Of a stretch of DNA of 64,000 nt, positions 41,000-53,586 are shown piece by piece. Under the pieces are notes generated by a model. The model worked only from the letters and a program-made list of their open reading frames with translations. It was not told the origin of the DNA and made no database searches. The translations under genes were made by a program, and so were the position numbers. Source of the DNA: Xenorhabdus beddingii (GTDB lineage Bacteria > Pseudomonadota > Gammaproteobacteria > Enterobacterales > Enterobacteriaceae); the NCBI RefSeq assembly GCF_002127545.1, contig NZ_MUBK01000003.1, positions 186,001-250,000 on the forward strand, in the 5' to 3' direction. The stretch's first letter is position 1; the number at the start of each line of letters is the position of its first letter.

Positions 41000-43813
41000 A
41001 TGAGTGACTATAAAGATACCCTGAATTTACCGGAAACAGGGTTCCCCATGCGCGGGGATTTAGCCAAGCGCGAACCAGATATGTTAAATCGTTGGTACAA
41101 AGAAGGATTGTATCAGGCAATTAGAAAGGCAAAATCTGGCAAGAAAACGTTTATTTTGCATGATGGCCCTCCCTATGCAAATGGCGATATTCACATTGGT
41201 CACTCAGTTAATAAAATTCTCAAAGATATTGTTATTAAGTCCAAAGGATTATCAGGCTACGATTCGCCTTACATTCCTGGTTGGGACTGCCACGGTTTGC
41301 CCATTGAGCTCAAGGTTGAGCAAATTATCGGCAAGCCCGGGGAAAAATTTTCCGCCGCTGAATTCCGTGCTGAGTGCCGTAAATATGCGATGACCCAAGT
41401 CGAGACACAGAGAGCGGGTTTCAAGCGCCTGGGTGTACTGGGCGACTGGGATAAACCTTACTTGACGATGGACTTCAAAACTGAAGCAGACATCATCCGG
41501 GCACTGGGACGCATTATCAAAAATGGGCATCTGCTGAAAGGTGTGAAACCCGTTCACTGGTGTACGGATTGCGGCTCCTCCCTAGCCGAAGCGGAAGTGG
41601 AATATTACGATAAAACCTCCCCTTCCATTGACGTGCGTTTTACTGCCGTTGATGCAGATGCCGTGTACGCAAAATTTGCTGTGCAACCACAAGGGCTACC
41701 GGTTTCCCTCGTCATCTGGACAACCACTCCGTGGACATTACCGGCTAACCGTGCCATTGCATTGAATGCAGAAATCACCTACCAATTGGTCAAAGCTGAC
41801 AATCAGTGCCTGATTCTGGCGGCTGAATTGGTCGAGCAGGTCATGCAGCGTGCGGGCATAACTTCATGGGAAGTCATGAACGATTGCACCGGCGCAGATC
41901 TGGAATTGATGCGCTTCAACCATCCATTCATGGGCTTCGACGTTCCTGCCATTCTGGGTGATCACGTCACACTTGAAGCCGGTACAGGTGCGGTGCATAC
42001 TGCAGGCGGCCACGGGCCTGATGACTACGCCATCAGCCTGAAATACGGCCTTGAAATTGCCAATCCTGTTGGCCCGAATGGGTGTTATATCTCGGGGACT
42101 TATCCTGCCCTTGACGGTCAGTTTGTCTTCAAGGCGAACGATATCATCGTTGAAATGCTGAAAGACAAAGGCGCGCTGCTCAGTCTGGCCAAAATTCAGC
42201 ACAGCTACCCTTGCTGCTGGCGTCACAAAAAACCGATTATCTTCCGTGCAACCCCACAGTGGTTTATCAGCATGGATCAGAACGGCCTGCGTACCCAGTC
42301 AATGAAAGAAATCAAAGACGTTCAGTGGATCCCGGGCTGGGGACAGGCGCGTATCGAATCCATGGTAGAAAACCGCCCGGATTGGTGTATTTCCCGCCAG
42401 CGTACATGGGGCGTTCCAATGTCTCTGTTTGTCCACAAAGAGACACAAGAACCTCATCCCCGTACCGTTGAATTGATCGAAGACGTCGCCAGGCGCGTCG
42501 AAGTCGATGGCATTCAGGCATGGTGGGATCTGGATGCAACAGAGCTGTTAGGCAGTGAAGCGGCGGATTACGTCAAGGCACCCGATACGCTGGATGTCTG
42601 GTTTGACTCCGGAAGTACCCACTCTTCCGTTGTTGACGCCCGTCCCGAATTCAACGGCCATTCAGCGGATATCTATCTGGAAGGTTCTGACCAGCATCGT
42701 GGCTGGTTTATGTCTTCACTGATGCTGTCTACTGCCATCAAAGGCAAGGCGCCTTACCGTCAGGTTCTGACTCATGGTTTCACTGTCGATGAGCAAGGGC
42801 GCAAAATGTCCAAATCCATCGGCAACACCGTCAGCCCACAAGATGTGATGAACAAACTGGGGGCAGATATCCTGCGTTTATGGGTAGCGGCCACCGACTA
42901 TACGGGTGAAATCGCTGTTTCTGACGAGATCCTGAAACGTTCTGCTGATGCTTACCGCCGTATCCGCAACACGGCTCGCTTCCTGCTGGCAAACCTGAAC
43001 GGATTCAACCCTGAACTGCATAGGGTGAAACCAGAAGATATGGTTGTGCTGGATCGCTGGGCGGTCGGCCGTGCTCAAGCGGCACAAGCTGATATCGTCA
43101 AATACTATGACGAATATGATTTCCACTCCGTCGTTCAGCGTTTGATGCAGTTCTGCTCCGTGGAAATGGGCTCATTCTATCTGGATATCATTAAAGATCG
43201 CCAATACACCGCGAAAAGTGACAGCCTTGCCCGTCGCAGTTGTCAAACGGCATTGTTCCATATTGCAGAAGCACTGGTTCGCTGGATGACCCCCATCCTG
43301 TCGTTCACTGCTGATGAAATCTGGAATGAGCTGCCGGGCAAACGTGCTCAATATGTCTTTACCGAAGAGTGGTATGACGGGCTGTTTGGTCTGGCAGAGG
43401 GTGAAAACATGAATGACACTTTCTGGGCTGACCTGCTGGCAGTGCGTGGTGAAGTCAATAAAGTGCTGGAACAGGCTCGTGCAGATAAACATATCCGCAG
43501 TTCACTGGAAGCGGCTGTCACGCTCTATGCAGATGAAGCACTGGCAGAAAAACTCAACCAACTGTCTGACGAATTGCGTTTTGTCCTGCTGACCTCTCAG
43601 GCTAACGTTGAGGCATACGCAGCCGCAGGTGACCATGCGCAGCAAAGCGAACTTGCGGGTCTGAAAATAGCCTTCCGTAAAGCGGATGGAGAAAAATGCC
43701 CACGTTGCTGGCACTATACTAAAGATGTGGGATTGGTGGCGGAACATGCAAAACTTTGCGGCCGCTGTGTGACTAACGTTGCCGGTAACGGTGAAGAGCG
43801 TAAATTTGCCTGA
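41000..43813 (+). CDS. ileS: isoleucyl-tRNA synthetase
   Basis: Class I synthetase charging tRNA-Ile. The HIGH motif is in [13 protein letters not shown], the KMSKS loop in [10 protein letters not shown], and the editing (CP1) domain contains the [14 protein letters not shown] block. The C-terminal zinc motif has CPRC..CGRC near residues 898-924. Length is 937 residues, close to 938 in E. coli. Its stop codon overlaps the lspA start (TGATG). Confidence 0.98.
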   Translation: MSDYKDTLNLPETGFPMRGDLAKREPDMLNRWYKEGLYQAIRKAKSGKKTFILHDGPPYANGDIHIGHSVNKILKDIVIKSKGLSGYDSPYIPGWDCHGLPIELKVEQIIGKPGEKFSAAEFRAECRKYAMTQVETQRAGFKRLGVLGDWDKPYLTMDFKTEADIIRALGRIIKNGHLLKGVKPVHWCTDCGSSLAEAEVEYYDKTSPSIDVRFTAVDADAVYAKFAVQPQGLPVSLVIWTTTPWTLPANRAIALNAEITYQLVKADNQCLILAAELVEQVMQRAGITSWEVMNDCTGADLELMRFNHPFMGFDVPAILGDHVTLEAGTGAVHTAGGHGPDDYAISLKYGLEIANPVGPNGCYISGTYPALDGQFVFKANDIIVEMLKDKGALLSLAKIQHSYPCCWRHKKPIIFRATPQWFISMDQNGLRTQSMKEIKDVQWIPGWGQARIESMVENRPDWCISRQRTWGVPMSLFVHKETQEPHPRTVELIEDVARRVEVDGIQAWWDLDATELLGSEAADYVKAPDTLDVWFDSGSTHSSVVDARPEFNGHSADIYLEGSDQHRGWFMSSLMLSTAIKGKAPYRQVLTHGFTVDEQGRKMSKSIGNTVSPQDVMNKLGADILRLWVAATDYTGEIAVSDEILKRSADAYRRIRNTARFLLANLNGFNPELHRVKPEDMVVLDRWAVGRAQAAQADIVKYYDEYDFHSVVQRLMQFCSVEMGSFYLDIIKDRQYTAKSDSLARRSCQTALFHIAEALVRWMTPILSFTADEIWNELPGKRAQYVFTEEWYDGLFGLAEGENMNDTFWADLLAVRGEVNKVLEQARADKHIRSSLEAAVTLYADEALAEKLNQLSDELRFVLLTSQANVEAYAAAGDHAQQSELAGLKIAFRKADGEKCPRCWHYTKDVGLVAEHAKLCGRCVTNVAGNGEERKFA

Positions 43814-44319
43814 TGAATAAACCCATTTGTTCCACGGGCCTTCGCTGGCTTTGGCTGGTTGTCGTGGTATTGATACTGGATTTGGGAAGCAAGTACTTAG
43901 TGTTGCAACACTTCACGCTGTACGAATCCATTCCATTGATACCTTATTTCAATCTGACTTATGCCCAGAATCTGGGGGCTGCGTTCAGCTTTCTGGCTGA
44001 CAAGGACGGCTGGCAGCGTTGGTTTTTTGCATTGATAGCAACGGTCATCACCGTTGCCCTACTGGTGATGATGTATCGCTCCAGTGCCAGGCAAAAACTG
44101 AGCAATATTGCTTACGCCTTGGTGATTGGTGGGGCATTGGGGAATTTGTTCGATCGGTTGGTGCATGGCTTTGTTGTCGATTTCATCGACTTTTACGTCG
44201 GAGAATGGCACTGGCCGACCTTTAACATCGCGGATTCTGCGATCTGCATCGGTGCAGCCCTCATTATCATTGAGAGCTTTATCAGTCCAAGCGACAAAAA
44301 AGCCGCACCCAAAACGTAG
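43813..44319 (+). CDS. lspA: lipoprotein signal peptidase
   Basis: Aspartic signal peptidase II, which removes signal peptides from prolipoproteins in the inner membrane. Four membrane spans, with catalytic aspartates in [14 protein letters not shown] and [11 protein letters not shown]. It has 168 residues (E. coli 164). It starts on the ileS stop codon (TGATG), so the two are translationally coupled. A 14-bp tandem repeat begins at its stop codon. Confidence 0.97.
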   Translation: MNKPICSTGLRWLWLVVVVLILDLGSKYLVLQHFTLYESIPLIPYFNLTYAQNLGAAFSFLADKDGWQRWFFALIATVITVALLVMMYRSSARQKLSNIAYALVIGGALGNLFDRLVHGFVVDFIDFYVGEWHWPTFNIADSAICIGAALIIIESFISPSDKKAAPKT

Positions 44320-44403
44320 TCAGTGAAACATAGTCAGTGAAACATAGTCAGTAAAACATGGTCATTGAAAAACGATCATTGAAAAAACAGTCATTGAAAA
44401 AAT
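44318..44403. repeat. 14-15-bp tandem repeat, six units
   Basis: Units start at 44318, 44332, 44346, 44360, 44374 and 44389, with the pattern AGTCAGTGAAACAT changing to GTCATTGAAAAA. The first unit begins at the last two bases of the lspA stop codon. The first two units are identical, the later ones diverge. Confidence 0.88.
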
Positions 44404-44413
44404 GATAATAAAC

Positions 44414-44440
44414 CCGCCCCAGTGAACAAAACTGGGGCGG
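44414..44440 (+). terminator. hairpin after lspA
   Basis: Perfect 10-bp GC-rich stem CCGCCCCAGT/ACTGGGGCGG with a 7-base loop, between the tandem repeat and fkpB. The T-run is short, so it may terminate only partly. Confidence 0.65.
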
Positions 44441-44505
44441 ATAGTTTCATCTATACCCAATAGCGGTATACTTGCAATCACTTTTAAGTAAAAGGCTTGA
44501 GCAAC

Positions 44506-44976
44506 ATGTCAATGCAGGTGCAAACGCACAGCGCAGTTTTATTACACTTCACTCTAAAGCTGGATGATGGCTCAACGGCAGACTCGACTTATAGTCAGGG
44601 TAAGCCCGCATTATTCCGCCTCGGTGACGGCAGCCTTTCTGCCCCATTGGAACAGCAACTTCTTGGTTTAACCGTGGGTGATAAACACCAATTCACACTG
44701 GCCGGAGAAATTGTTTTTGGCAAACACAATCCTGACCTAGTGCAATACTTCACCCCGCGTGATTTCTCCGACGCGGGTATCCCGGAAGTCGGGACTATCA
44801 TGTTATTTACGGCTATGAACGGCAGTGAAATGCCGGGGTTTGTCAAAGAAGTCGCTGAAGGTTCTATCACTGTTGATTTTAATCATCCACTGGCTGAACA
44901 AAACATCACTTTTGAGATTGAAGTGTTGGAAATTGACCCTCAGTTGGAGGAAACCCATGCAAATATTGCTGGCTAA
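44506..44976 (+). CDS. fkpB: FKBP-type peptidyl-prolyl cis-trans isomerase FkpB
   Basis: SlpA-like FKBP prolyl isomerase with an IF chaperone domain. Key blocks are [32 protein letters not shown] and [15 protein letters not shown] [13 protein letters not shown]. The ATG at 44506 follows AAAGG by 10 bases; TTG at 44497 is possible. It has 156 residues (E. coli 149). It overlaps the ispH start by 20 bases, so translation of the two is coupled, as in E. coli. Confidence 0.95.
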   Translation: MSMQVQTHSAVLLHFTLKLDDGSTADSTYSQGKPALFRLGDGSLSAPLEQQLLGLTVGDKHQFTLAGEIVFGKHNPDLVQYFTPRDFSDAGIPEVGTIMLFTAMNGSEMPGFVKEVAEGSITVDFNHPLAEQNITFEIEVLEIDPQLEETHANIAG

Positions 44977-45910
44977 CCCTCGTGGTTTCTGTGCTGGTGT
45001 TGATCGTGCCATCAGCATCGTAGAACGCGCACTGGAATTGTACGGTGCTCCCATCTATGTGCGCCATGAAGTCGTCCATAACCGTTATGTGGTTGACAAC
45101 CTCAGAAAGCGTGGTGCGATTTTCATTGAAGAAATTTCAGAGGTGCCTGATGGTGCCATTCTGATCTTCTCTGCGCACGGTGTTTCCCAAGCCATTCGTG
45201 CAGAAGCCCGCTCCCGTGATTTAACCATGCTGTTTGATGCTACCTGCCCGTTGGTGACCAAAGTCCATATGGAAGTGGCCAGGGCGAGTCGCAAGGGCAA
45301 AGAAGCCATTTTGATTGGTCATGCCGGCCATCCCGAAGTGGAAGGCACAATGGGGCAATACAATAACCCTAAGGGTGGCATGTATCTGGTGGAGTCCCCG
45401 GAAGATGTGTGGAAACTGCAAGTCAAGGATGAAAATAATCTCTGCTTTATGACACAAACGACACTTTCGGTTGATGACACATCAGCCGTTATTGATGCCC
45501 TGAATGCCAGGTTCCCCAATATTATCGGCCCACGCAAAGATGATATCTGCTACGCCACGACCAACCGTCAGGAAGCGGTCCGTGATTTGGCTTCAGGGGC
45601 GGATATCGTTTTAGTCGTAGGCTCTAAAAACTCATCAAACTCAAATCGCCTGGCTGAACTGGCACAACGGGTGGGAAAACCCGCTTATTTGATTGATTCC
45701 GCAGAAGATATCAAAGAAGAATGGATGACTGGCGTAAGTGCGGTGGGTGTCACGGCGGGTGCATCTGCACCGGATATTTTGGTGCAACAGGTCATTGAAC
45801 GCCTGAAAACGTTCGGCGCAGAAACCGTTAACGAACTGCATGGCCGAGAAGAAAATATTGTTTTCGAAGTGCCTAAAGAATTACGGGTTGAAGTTAAAGA
45901 GGTGAATTAA
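44957..45910 (+). CDS. ispH: 4-hydroxy-3-methylbut-2-enyl diphosphate reductase
   Basis: Iron-sulfur enzyme of the last step of the methylerythritol phosphate isoprenoid pathway, giving IPP and DMAPP. The cluster cysteines are in [21 protein letters not shown] and [20 protein letters not shown] and [11 protein letters not shown] are the other active-site blocks. The ATG at 44957 gives [11 protein letters not shown] and 317 residues (E. coli 316); the frame open farther upstream lies inside fkpB. A large hairpin follows. Confidence 0.97.
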   Translation: MQILLANPRGFCAGVDRAISIVERALELYGAPIYVRHEVVHNRYVVDNLRKRGAIFIEEISEVPDGAILIFSAHGVSQAIRAEARSRDLTMLFDATCPLVTKVHMEVARASRKGKEAILIGHAGHPEVEGTMGQYNNPKGGMYLVESPEDVWKLQVKDENNLCFMTQTTLSVDDTSAVIDALNARFPNIIGPRKDDICYATTNRQEAVRDLASGADIVLVVGSKNSSNSNRLAELAQRVGKPAYLIDSAEDIKEEWMTGVSAVGVTAGASAPDILVQQVIERLKTFGAETVNELHGREENIVFEVPKELRVEVKEVN

Positions 45911-45947
45911 CTTTCGCTTTGTTTAATTCAGAATCGTATAAATTTGA

Positions 45948-46012
45948 ACCCGGCCTTTTTGTTGGAAAATGTCATCAACTCATCCCGATACGATCTCCAA
46001 CAAAAAGCCGGT
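45948..46012. terminator. long-stem hairpin after ispH
   Basis: Inverted repeat of about 17 bp (GGCCTTTTTGTTGGA region against TCCAACAAAAAGCCGGT) with a 29-base loop, lying between ispH and the convergent GNAT pair. It may end ispH transcription or be a small palindromic repeat. Confidence 0.6.
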
Positions 46013-46045
46013 AAGTTATATTGCCTTGAGTGTTCTGCCTGAGAT

Positions 46046-46699
46046 TTAACATGATTGATATTTATAACGGTTACTTACCTTATCATAATGCCATTTATCC
46101 TCTGTTTGAGCGGGATCTAATTCCAAATACGGGGGTACTTTAATAAATCCCATTTTTATATATGCCGGTATGGCATCCTGGAGTGGACGAAGTTTTATTT
46201 TCCCTTGCATGCCTAATTGCTGTGATTTATTAACTGCCTGTTCAATCAATAAAACGCCACAATTTCTGATGCCACAATGAGTGGCCAAGTAATCGACTTC
46301 AGCAAATCCATTTTCGGTTGTAAGCTGTAAAATGCCTACAGGGACACCTTGGTAATAAGCGGCAAAAAAAAATAATTTCTTTTTTGATTCAGAAAGTTCA
46401 CGTTGCGCATTCCATGACACTAAATCAAAAACGCTTAGTGCTTCATCATACCTGCTATTCCATTTTTGTTGTTTATCATCAAGAAAATGAGAAGGGTTTT
46501 CATATTTCCACCCAGAGTCCATAGTATTATTCATCATCCTGTTAGTGGCACTACATGCTTCCTTTGCATCAATTTCTCTGACAGTCATAGATACTCTGGC
46601 ATTAGCCACGGCTAGCGCTATATTCGGGGCAGATTTAGCGCGGGTTAACGGGACAGTTTCCACAGGCCGATGAATATTAAAAGATTTTGTTCTGAACAT
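46046..46699 (-). CDS. GNAT-like acetyltransferase paralogue 1, possible effector
   Basis: A 217-residue protein. The C-terminal half fits a GNAT fold: VPVGILQLTTE, then VDYLATHCGIRNCGVLLIEQAVNKSQQLG (acetyl-CoA loop region), ending AYIKMGFIKV. The N terminus FRTKSFNI..LTRAKSAPNI is shared with the next gene. The start at 46699 is chosen over ATG at 46702 because the paralogue begins MFRSKSFN and the site GGGAGGG is 8 bases away. It is 51 bases downstream of its paralogue. No partner toxin or secretion gene is seen. Substrate unknown. Confidence 0.7.
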   Translation of the reverse strand: MFRTKSFNIHRPVETVPLTRAKSAPNIALAVANARVSMTVREIDAKEACSATNRMMNNTMDSGWKYENPSHFLDDKQQKWNSRYDEALSVFDLVSWNAQRELSESKKKLFFFAAYYQGVPVGILQLTTENGFAEVDYLATHCGIRNCGVLLIEQAVNKSQQLGMQGKIKLRPLQDAIPAYIKMGFIKVPPYLELDPAQTEDKWHYDKVSNRYKYQSC

Positions 46700-46753
46700 C
46701 ATACTACCCTCCCTATGAGGATTTAACTGAAATGATTGTCGGGATATATGGGC

Positions 46754-47407
46754 TTAATCACCCCTATATTTATAACACCCATTGATAAAATGCCATTTAT
46801 CGCTGTTGTTAGGATCTAATATCAATAAATGTGTATCTCCGTGTGAAATAAATCCCAGATTAACATAGGCTTGTCTAGCCCCTTGTAGTGAAGAAAGTAT
46901 TAGTTTTCCATCACTTCCTAACTCAAATGATTTATTCATGGCATATTCTATTAGTAAAGCTGCACAATTACGAATACCACAATGAGTCGCCAGAAAATCA
47001 ATTTTAGGTAAGCCATAAGATGTATGGCTTGCAGGGGTAAATTGTAAAATGCCGATAGGTACAGCTTTAAAATAAGCGACAAAAAATATTTTATATTTAA
47101 CATATGCTTTTATTGTGTTGATTCTCAATATATTTTTAACTATTTCGAGTGTATCATTATACCTGTTATTCCATTTATACTGTTCATTTTCAAGGGGACC
47201 ATAAATATTATATCCCCATCCATTCCCCTGAATATTGTTAATTATTTTTTGAGATTCAATCAGTGCTTTCTCTGAACCCACTTCCTTGATTATTACCCAT
47301 TTTCTTGCATCAAACACCGTTGTCCCTATATCCGAAGCGGACTTAGCGTGGGTTAAAGAGTCAGGAACTAAAGATGGATTGATATTAAAAGACTTTGACC
47401 TGAACAT
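46754..47407 (-). CDS. GNAT-like acetyltransferase paralogue 2, possible effector
   Basis: A 217-residue paralogue, first gene of a two-gene minus-strand unit between ispH and dapB. It shares with its neighbour the N-terminal FRSKSFNI..LTHAKSASDI segment and the GNAT-like core VPIGILQFTPA, IDFLATHCGIRNCAALLIEYAMNKSFELG and AYVNLGFIS. The first third is poorly conserved except for KWNNRYNDT, which is KWNSRYDEA in the neighbour. AAGGTG lies 5 bases before the ATG. E. coli has rihC in this place. Origin by duplication is clear from the sequence; function is unknown. Confidence 0.7.
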   Translation of the reverse strand: MFRSKSFNINPSLVPDSLTHAKSASDIGTTVFDARKWVIIKEVGSEKALIESQKIINNIQGNGWGYNIYGPLENEQYKWNNRYNDTLEIVKNILRINTIKAYVKYKIFFVAYFKAVPIGILQFTPASHTSYGLPKIDFLATHCGIRNCAALLIEYAMNKSFELGSDGKLILSSLQGARQAYVNLGFISHGDTHLLILDPNNSDKWHFINGCYKYRGD

Positions 47408-48551
<1,144 letters not shown>

Positions 48552-48936
48552 TTTTTTAAAAAAATTAACTCATTGTAATTGCGTAATTATTTTTATTAAT
48601 ATTCCGCAATTACACAACAAATACCATTATCGATAAAAAAAACCATTTATTATCCATTTTCATAGCAATAACGGGTCTTTTTGTTACCTTTTATTCATCA
48701 ACATGAAAAAACACACCTTTTTTTTCGGTTTCAAAGTTTTCTCTCACACTAATTGCTATTCATTCCCACTTTTTTATGTTTTTCAGCTCTATTTACTCAA
48801 TGTCAGGCTAAGAGTTATAAAAAAACCAATGAAAATGCCATTTTTTGTGGACAAGGTACTCTCCCATCATTAGAATGCGCACAATTTGCCAAAATTTTGA
48901 CAAAAATCATGATTGGCATTGATTTTAAGGATTAAA

Positions 48937-48954
48937 TCTGAATTAATATGCATT
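48937..48954. promoter_or_regulatory. ARG box 1 (ArgR) of carAB
   Basis: TCTGAATTAATATGCATT matches the ArgR consensus WNTNAATWWWWATTNANW at all but one position. Confidence 0.82.
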
Positions 48955-48957
48955 GGA

Positions 48958-48975
48958 TGCGACTTATTATTCATT
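48958..48975. promoter_or_regulatory. ARG box 2 (ArgR) of carAB
   Basis: TGCGACTTATTATTCATT matches the ArgR consensus with two mismatches, spaced 3 bp from box 1 as expected for an ArgR hexamer site. Confidence 0.75.
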
Positions 48976-48987
48976 CTGGAGGGCGTT

Positions 48988-50148
48988 TTGATTAAGTCAG
49001 CTATATTGGTTCTGGAAGATGGAACCCAATTTCACGGTCGCGCCATTGGGGCAGAAGGCGTGGCTGTTGGAGAAGTGGTCTTCAATACCTCAATGACCGG
49101 ATATCAAGAAATACTTACCGACCCTTCCTATTCCCGCCAAATTGTTACTCTTACTTATCCCCATATTGGTAATGTCGGCATCAATGCCGCTGATGAAGAA
49201 TCCCCCACCATTCAAGCGCAAGGCTTAGTCATTCGTGATTTACCCTTAGTGACCAGCAACTTCCGCAGTGAAGAAAATCTGTCTGATTACCTGAAACGTC
49301 ACAATATTGTTGCCATCGCGGATATCGATACACGCAAGCTGACCCGCCTATTAAGAGAAAAAGGCGCGCAGAACGGTTGTATCATCGCAGGCAATGAAGC
49401 AGATGCCCAAATTGCACAGGAAAAAGCCAAAGCCTTTCCCGGCTTGAAAGGCATGGATCTGGCAAAAGAAGTGACAACCGCACAGTCCTATCAATGGGTA
49501 CAGGGAAGCTGGACATTGGCCGGGGGTTTGCCGGCCGCACGCCAAGAACACGAATTACCTTATCATATTGTGGCCTACGATTTTGGTGTTAAGCGCAATA
49601 TCCTACGCATGTTGGTGGATCGCGGCTGTCGCGTTACCGTCGTCCCCGCAAAAACCTCCGCTGATGAAGTGCTGAAAATGGCACCCGATGGCATTTTCCT
49701 GTCCAATGGACCCGGCGATCCAGAGCCATGTGATTATGCTATCGACGCAATCAAAACGTTCCTGAATACCGACATTCCTGTATTTGGCATTTGTTTGGGA
49801 CACCAATTGCTGGCATTGGCCAGTGGCGCCAAGACCGTGAAAATGAAATTTGGTCATCACGGAGGCAACCATCCGGTGAAAGATCTGGATCGTGATGTCG
49901 TCATGATCACAGCGCAAAACCACGGCTTTGCTGTTGATGAAAGCTCACTGCCGGCCAATCTGCGCGTGACTCACAAATCACTCTTTGATGGCACACTGCA
50001 AGGCATTCACCGCACTGATAAGCCTGCATTCAGTTTTCAGGGGCACCCGGAAGCCAGCCCTGGCCCACATGAAGCGGCCTCCCTGTTCGATCACTTTATC
50101 GAATTAATTGAGCAGCATCGCCAGACAAACGTTCAGAACAGCAAATAA
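48988..50148 (+). CDS. carA: carbamoyl-phosphate synthase small subunit
   Basis: Glutaminase subunit supplying ammonia to CarB for carbamoyl phosphate, used for arginine and pyrimidines. The catalytic cysteine is in [13 protein letters not shown] with the His/Glu pair in GHPEASPG. The start is TTG at 48988, with GGAGGG 4 bases upstream, giving (M)[17 protein letters not shown]. coli carA also uses UUG. It has 386 residues (E. coli 382). The longer frame from 48913 would run across the ARG boxes. carB follows after 16 bases. Confidence 0.96.
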   Translation: MIKSAILVLEDGTQFHGRAIGAEGVAVGEVVFNTSMTGYQEILTDPSYSRQIVTLTYPHIGNVGINAADEESPTIQAQGLVIRDLPLVTSNFRSEENLSDYLKRHNIVAIADIDTRKLTRLLREKGAQNGCIIAGNEADAQIAQEKAKAFPGLKGMDLAKEVTTAQSYQWVQGSWTLAGGLPAARQEHELPYHIVAYDFGVKRNILRMLVDRGCRVTVVPAKTSADEVLKMAPDGIFLSNGPGDPEPCDYAIDAIKTFLNTDIPVFGICLGHQLLALASGAKTVKMKFGHHGGNHPVKDLDRDVVMITAQNHGFAVDESSLPANLRVTHKSLFDGTLQGIHRTDKPAFSFQGHPEASPGPHEAASLFDHFIELIEQHRQTNVQNSK

Positions 50149-50164
50149 TCAGGAGAAGAAGAAA

Positions 50165-53100
50165 ATGGCAAAACGTACTGATATCAAAAGTATCCTGATC
50201 TTAGGTGCTGGCCCGATTGTTATCGGTCAGGCTTGTGAATTTGACTACTCCGGTGCGCAGGCTTGCAAGGCCCTGCGAGAAGAAGGTTATCGCGTCATTC
50301 TGGTGAACTCGAACCCGGCAACCATCATGACCGATCCAGAAATGGCGGATGCGACCTATATCGAACCAATCCACTGGGAAGTTGTACGCAAAATCATTGA
50401 GAAAGAACGCCCGGATGCTGTCCTGCCAACCATGGGTGGGCAAACTGCCCTGAACTGCGCATTGGAACTGGAGCGTCAGGGAGTGCTGAAAGAATTCGGG
50501 GTCACCATGATTGGTGCTACCGCTGATGCGATTGATAAAGCAGAAGATCGTCAACGTTTTGATAAAGCGATGAAAAAAATCGGTCTGGACACAGCACGTT
50601 CCGGCATCGCCCATACCATGGAAGAAGCGCTGGCGGTAACGGAAGAAGTGGGCTTCCCTTGTATTATTCGTCCTTCTTTCACCATGGGGGGAACGGGTGG
50701 CGGCATTGCCTACAACCGCGAAGAATTTGAAGAAATTTGTGAGCGCGGTTTAGACCTCTCCCCAACCAATGAATTGCTGATCGATGAATCCCTGATTGGC
50801 TGGAAAGAGTATGAAATGGAAGTGGTGCGGGATAAAAATGATAACTGCATCATTGTCTGCTCCATTGAGAACTTCGACCCGATGGGCATTCATACCGGTG
50901 ACTCTATCACCGTCGCACCGGCACAAACGCTGACCGACAAAGAATACCAAATCATGCGTAACGCATCGATGGCGGTCTTGCGTGAAATCGGGGTAGAAAC
51001 CGGTGGCTCAAACGTACAGTTTGCGGTGAATCCGAAAAATGGTCGTTTGATCATCATCGAGATGAACCCACGCGTATCCCGTTCATCGGCGCTGGCGTCC
51101 AAAGCAACCGGCTTCCCAATCGCGAAAATCGCAGCAAAACTGGCAGTGGGTTATACCCTTGATGAATTGATGAATGACATCACCGGCGGACTCACCCCAG
51201 CGTCTTTCGAGCCTTCCATCGACTATGTTGTGACGAAAATCCCTCGCTTTAACTTCGAGAAATTTGCCGGCAGTAACGATCGCCTGACCACTCAGATGAA
51301 GTCTGTGGGCGAAGTGATGGCGATTGGCCGGACCTTCCAGGAATCTTTGCAGAAAGCCCTGCGTGGCCTGGAAGTCGGTGTGACCGGATTCGATCCTAAA
51401 GTCAGTCTGGATGACCCACAATCCCTGACCAAAATCCGCAGTGAACTGAAAGATGCGGGTGCTGAACGTATTTGGTATGTCGCCGATGCTTTCCGTGCGG
51501 GCATGTCGGTTGACGGTATTTTCAACCTGACCAACATTGACCGCTGGTTCCTGGTACAGATTGAAGAATTGATTCGTCTGGAAGAACAAGTTGCAGAACA
51601 CGGGGTTAATAGCCTGACGTTCGATTTCCTGCGTCATCTCAAACGCAAAGGTTTTGCGGATGCGCATCTGGCGAAACTGGTAGGCATCTCTGGTAAAGAG
51701 ATCCGTAAGCTGCGCCATGACTATAACCTGTATCCGGTTTATAAGCGTGTTGATACTTGTGCGGCAGAATTCGCCACCGATACCGCTTATATGTACTCCA
51801 CATACGAAGACGAATGTGAAGCCAATCCTAACAACCACAAACCCAAAATCATGGTATTAGGTGGTGGCCCAAACCGTATCGGGCAAGGCATTGAATTCGA
51901 TTACTGCTGCGTACATGCTTCACTGGCCCTGCGCGAAGATGGTTATGAAACCATCATGGTGAACTGCAACCCGGAAACCGTTTCCACCGACTACGACACG
52001 TCAGACCGCCTCTATTTTGAACCCGTCACACTGGAAGATGTACTGGAAATTGTCCGTGTTGAACAGCCAAAAGGCGTTATTGTTCAGTATGGCGGCCAGA
52101 CTCCGTTGAAACTGGCTCGTGAATTGGAAGCGGCGGGTGTGCCGATTATTGGTACTAGTCCTGATGCCATTGACCGAGCAGAAGATCGTGAACGTTTCCA
52201 GCAGGCCGTCAATCGCCTTGGCCTGAAACAACCGGCAAACGCGACGGTGACAACCATCGATCAAGCGGTTGAAAAAGGCAATGCACTGGGTTATCCGCTG
52301 GTTGTCCGCCCATCTTATGTACTGGGTGGCCGCGCAATGGAAATCGTGTATGACGAGTCTGACCTGCGCCGTTACTTCCAAACGGCGGCAAGTGTCTCCA
52401 ATGACGCCCCCGTCCTGCTGGATCGCTTCCTCGATGATGCGGTTGAAGTAGACGTCGATGCCATCTGTGATGGTGAGCGCGTTTTGATCGGCGGTATCAT
52501 GGAACATATTGAACAAGCCGGTGTTCACTCTGGTGACTCAGCCTGTTCTTTGCCCGCTTATACCTTAAGCAAAGAGATTCAGGATGTTATGCGCCAGCAA
52601 GTGGAAAAGCTGGCCTTTGAACTGCGTGTCCGTGGTCTGATGAATGTCCAGTTTGCGGTAAAAAACAACGAAGTTTACCTGATTGAAGTGAACCCACGCG
52701 CCGCGCGCACCGTGCCGTTCGTTTCCAAAGCGACAGGTCTGCCACTGGCAAAAGTCGCCGCACGCGTGATGGCGGGTCAGTCCCTGCTTGAGCAAGGTGC
52801 AACTGAAGAAATCATTCCACCTTATTACTCTGTAAAAGAAGTGGTACTGCCATTCAATAAATTCCCCGGCGTTGACCCTATTCTGGGACCTGAAATGCGT
52901 TCGACAGGTGAAGTCATGGGCGTTGGGCGCACCTTTGCCGAAGCCTTCTCAAAAGCCATGCTGGGCAGCAATTCCACCCTGCGCAAAAAAGGCCGGGCAT
53001 TGTTGTCAGTGCGCGAAGGTGATAAAGAACGTGTGGTCGATTTAGCCGCCAAACTGCTTAAACACGGCTTTGAACTGGATGCGACCCACGGTACAGCGGT

Positions 53101-53389
53101 TGTCTTGGGTGAAGCAGGGATCAACCCACGTCTGGTCAATAAAGTGCACGAAGGACGTCCACATATTCAGGACCGAATCAAGAACGGTGAATATGACTAT
53201 ATCGTCAATACCACCGCAGGCCGTCAGGCCATCGAAGATTCAAAACTGCTGCGTCGCAGTGCCCTGCAATATAAAGTGCACTATGACACCACCCTGAACG
53301 GCGGCTTTGCAACCACGATGGCACTCAGTGCAGACCCGACTGATCAGGTGACTTCTGTACAAGAAATGCATGCGAAGATTGTCAAATAA
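50165..53389 (+). CDS. carB: carbamoyl-phosphate synthase large subunit
   Basis: Synthetase subunit with two homologous ATP-grasp halves. The N half has [21 protein letters not shown] and the C half [21 protein letters not shown]; both hold the [12 protein letters not shown] or [12 protein letters not shown] loops. The C-terminal allosteric domain (about 940-1074) binds ornithine and UMP. It has 1074 residues (E. coli 1073). The start at 50165 follows AGGAG by 8 bases; an in-frame start at 50108 lies inside carA. A terminator follows. Confidence 0.97.
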   Translation: MAKRTDIKSILILGAGPIVIGQACEFDYSGAQACKALREEGYRVILVNSNPATIMTDPEMADATYIEPIHWEVVRKIIEKERPDAVLPTMGGQTALNCALELERQGVLKEFGVTMIGATADAIDKAEDRQRFDKAMKKIGLDTARSGIAHTMEEALAVTEEVGFPCIIRPSFTMGGTGGGIAYNREEFEEICERGLDLSPTNELLIDESLIGWKEYEMEVVRDKNDNCIIVCSIENFDPMGIHTGDSITVAPAQTLTDKEYQIMRNASMAVLREIGVETGGSNVQFAVNPKNGRLIIIEMNPRVSRSSALASKATGFPIAKIAAKLAVGYTLDELMNDITGGLTPASFEPSIDYVVTKIPRFNFEKFAGSNDRLTTQMKSVGEVMAIGRTFQESLQKALRGLEVGVTGFDPKVSLDDPQSLTKIRSELKDAGAERIWYVADAFRAGMSVDGIFNLTNIDRWFLVQIEELIRLEEQVAEHGVNSLTFDFLRHLKRKGFADAHLAKLVGISGKEIRKLRHDYNLYPVYKRVDTCAAEFATDTAYMYSTYEDECEANPNNHKPKIMVLGGGPNRIGQGIEFDYCCVHASLALREDGYETIMVNCNPETVSTDYDTSDRLYFEPVTLEDVLEIVRVEQPKGVIVQYGGQTPLKLARELEAAGVPIIGTSPDAIDRAEDRERFQQAVNRLGLKQPANATVTTIDQAVEKGNALGYPLVVRPSYVLGGRAMEIVYDESDLRRYFQTAASVSNDAPVLLDRFLDDAVEVDVDAICDGERVLIGGIMEHIEQAGVHSGDSACSLPAYTLSKEIQDVMRQQVEKLAFELRVRGLMNVQFAVKNNEVYLIEVNPRAARTVPFVSKATGLPLAKVAARVMAGQSLLEQGATEEIIPPYYSVKEVVLPFNKFPGVDPILGPEMRSTGEVMGVGRTFAEAFSKAMLGSNSTLRKKGRALLSVREGDKERVVDLAAKLLKHGFELDATHGTAVVLGEAGINPRLVNKVHEGRPHIQDRIKNGEYDYIVNTTAGRQAIEDSKLLRRSALQYKVHYDTTLNGGFATTMALSADPTDQVTSVQEMHAKIVK

Positions 53390-53437
53390 TAAGTCGGCTA
53401 AATAAAATACCGCCTTTTTTGACCGTATCCCCCTAAA

Positions 53438-53490
53438 AAAACGGCTTCCCCAACGTTGGAAATCCAACCCGTAAGGAAGTCGTTTTATTT
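53438..53490 (+). terminator. carAB terminator
   Basis: Stem AAAACGGCTTCC/GGAAGTCGTTTT (one G-T pair) with a 25-base loop and trailing TTTTATTT, about 50 bases after carB. Confidence 0.78.
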
Positions 53491-53586
53491 ATGTTTTGTT
53501 TATTAATGATGCTTAATATTGCAGTCTGTGAATAATCAGCAACAATCATAGTAGGCATCTTTGATAATCATAGGGAGTCGAATACT

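Larger units (their letters stand above)
48552..48987 (+). other. dapB-carA regulatory region
   Basis: 436 bases, AT-rich. It ends with two 18-bp ARG boxes just upstream of carA. The upstream part corresponds to the PepA/IHF/purine-pyrimidine control region of E. coli, but I saw no clear site. A 60-codon open frame at 48753-48935 was not called. Confidence 0.6.

Noticed and set aside
44455..44480. TATACCCAATAG before fkpB looks like the start of the palindromic repeat
   Set aside because: Only the first dozen bases match; the following sequence does not continue as the element, so it was not called.
48753..48935. 60-codon open frame upstream of carA
   Set aside because: No good ribosome site and it lies in the carAB control region; the ARG boxes begin immediately after it.
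51083..51838. A 251-codon minus-strand open frame within carB
   Set aside because: Lies wholly within carB in the antisense direction with no independent evidence.
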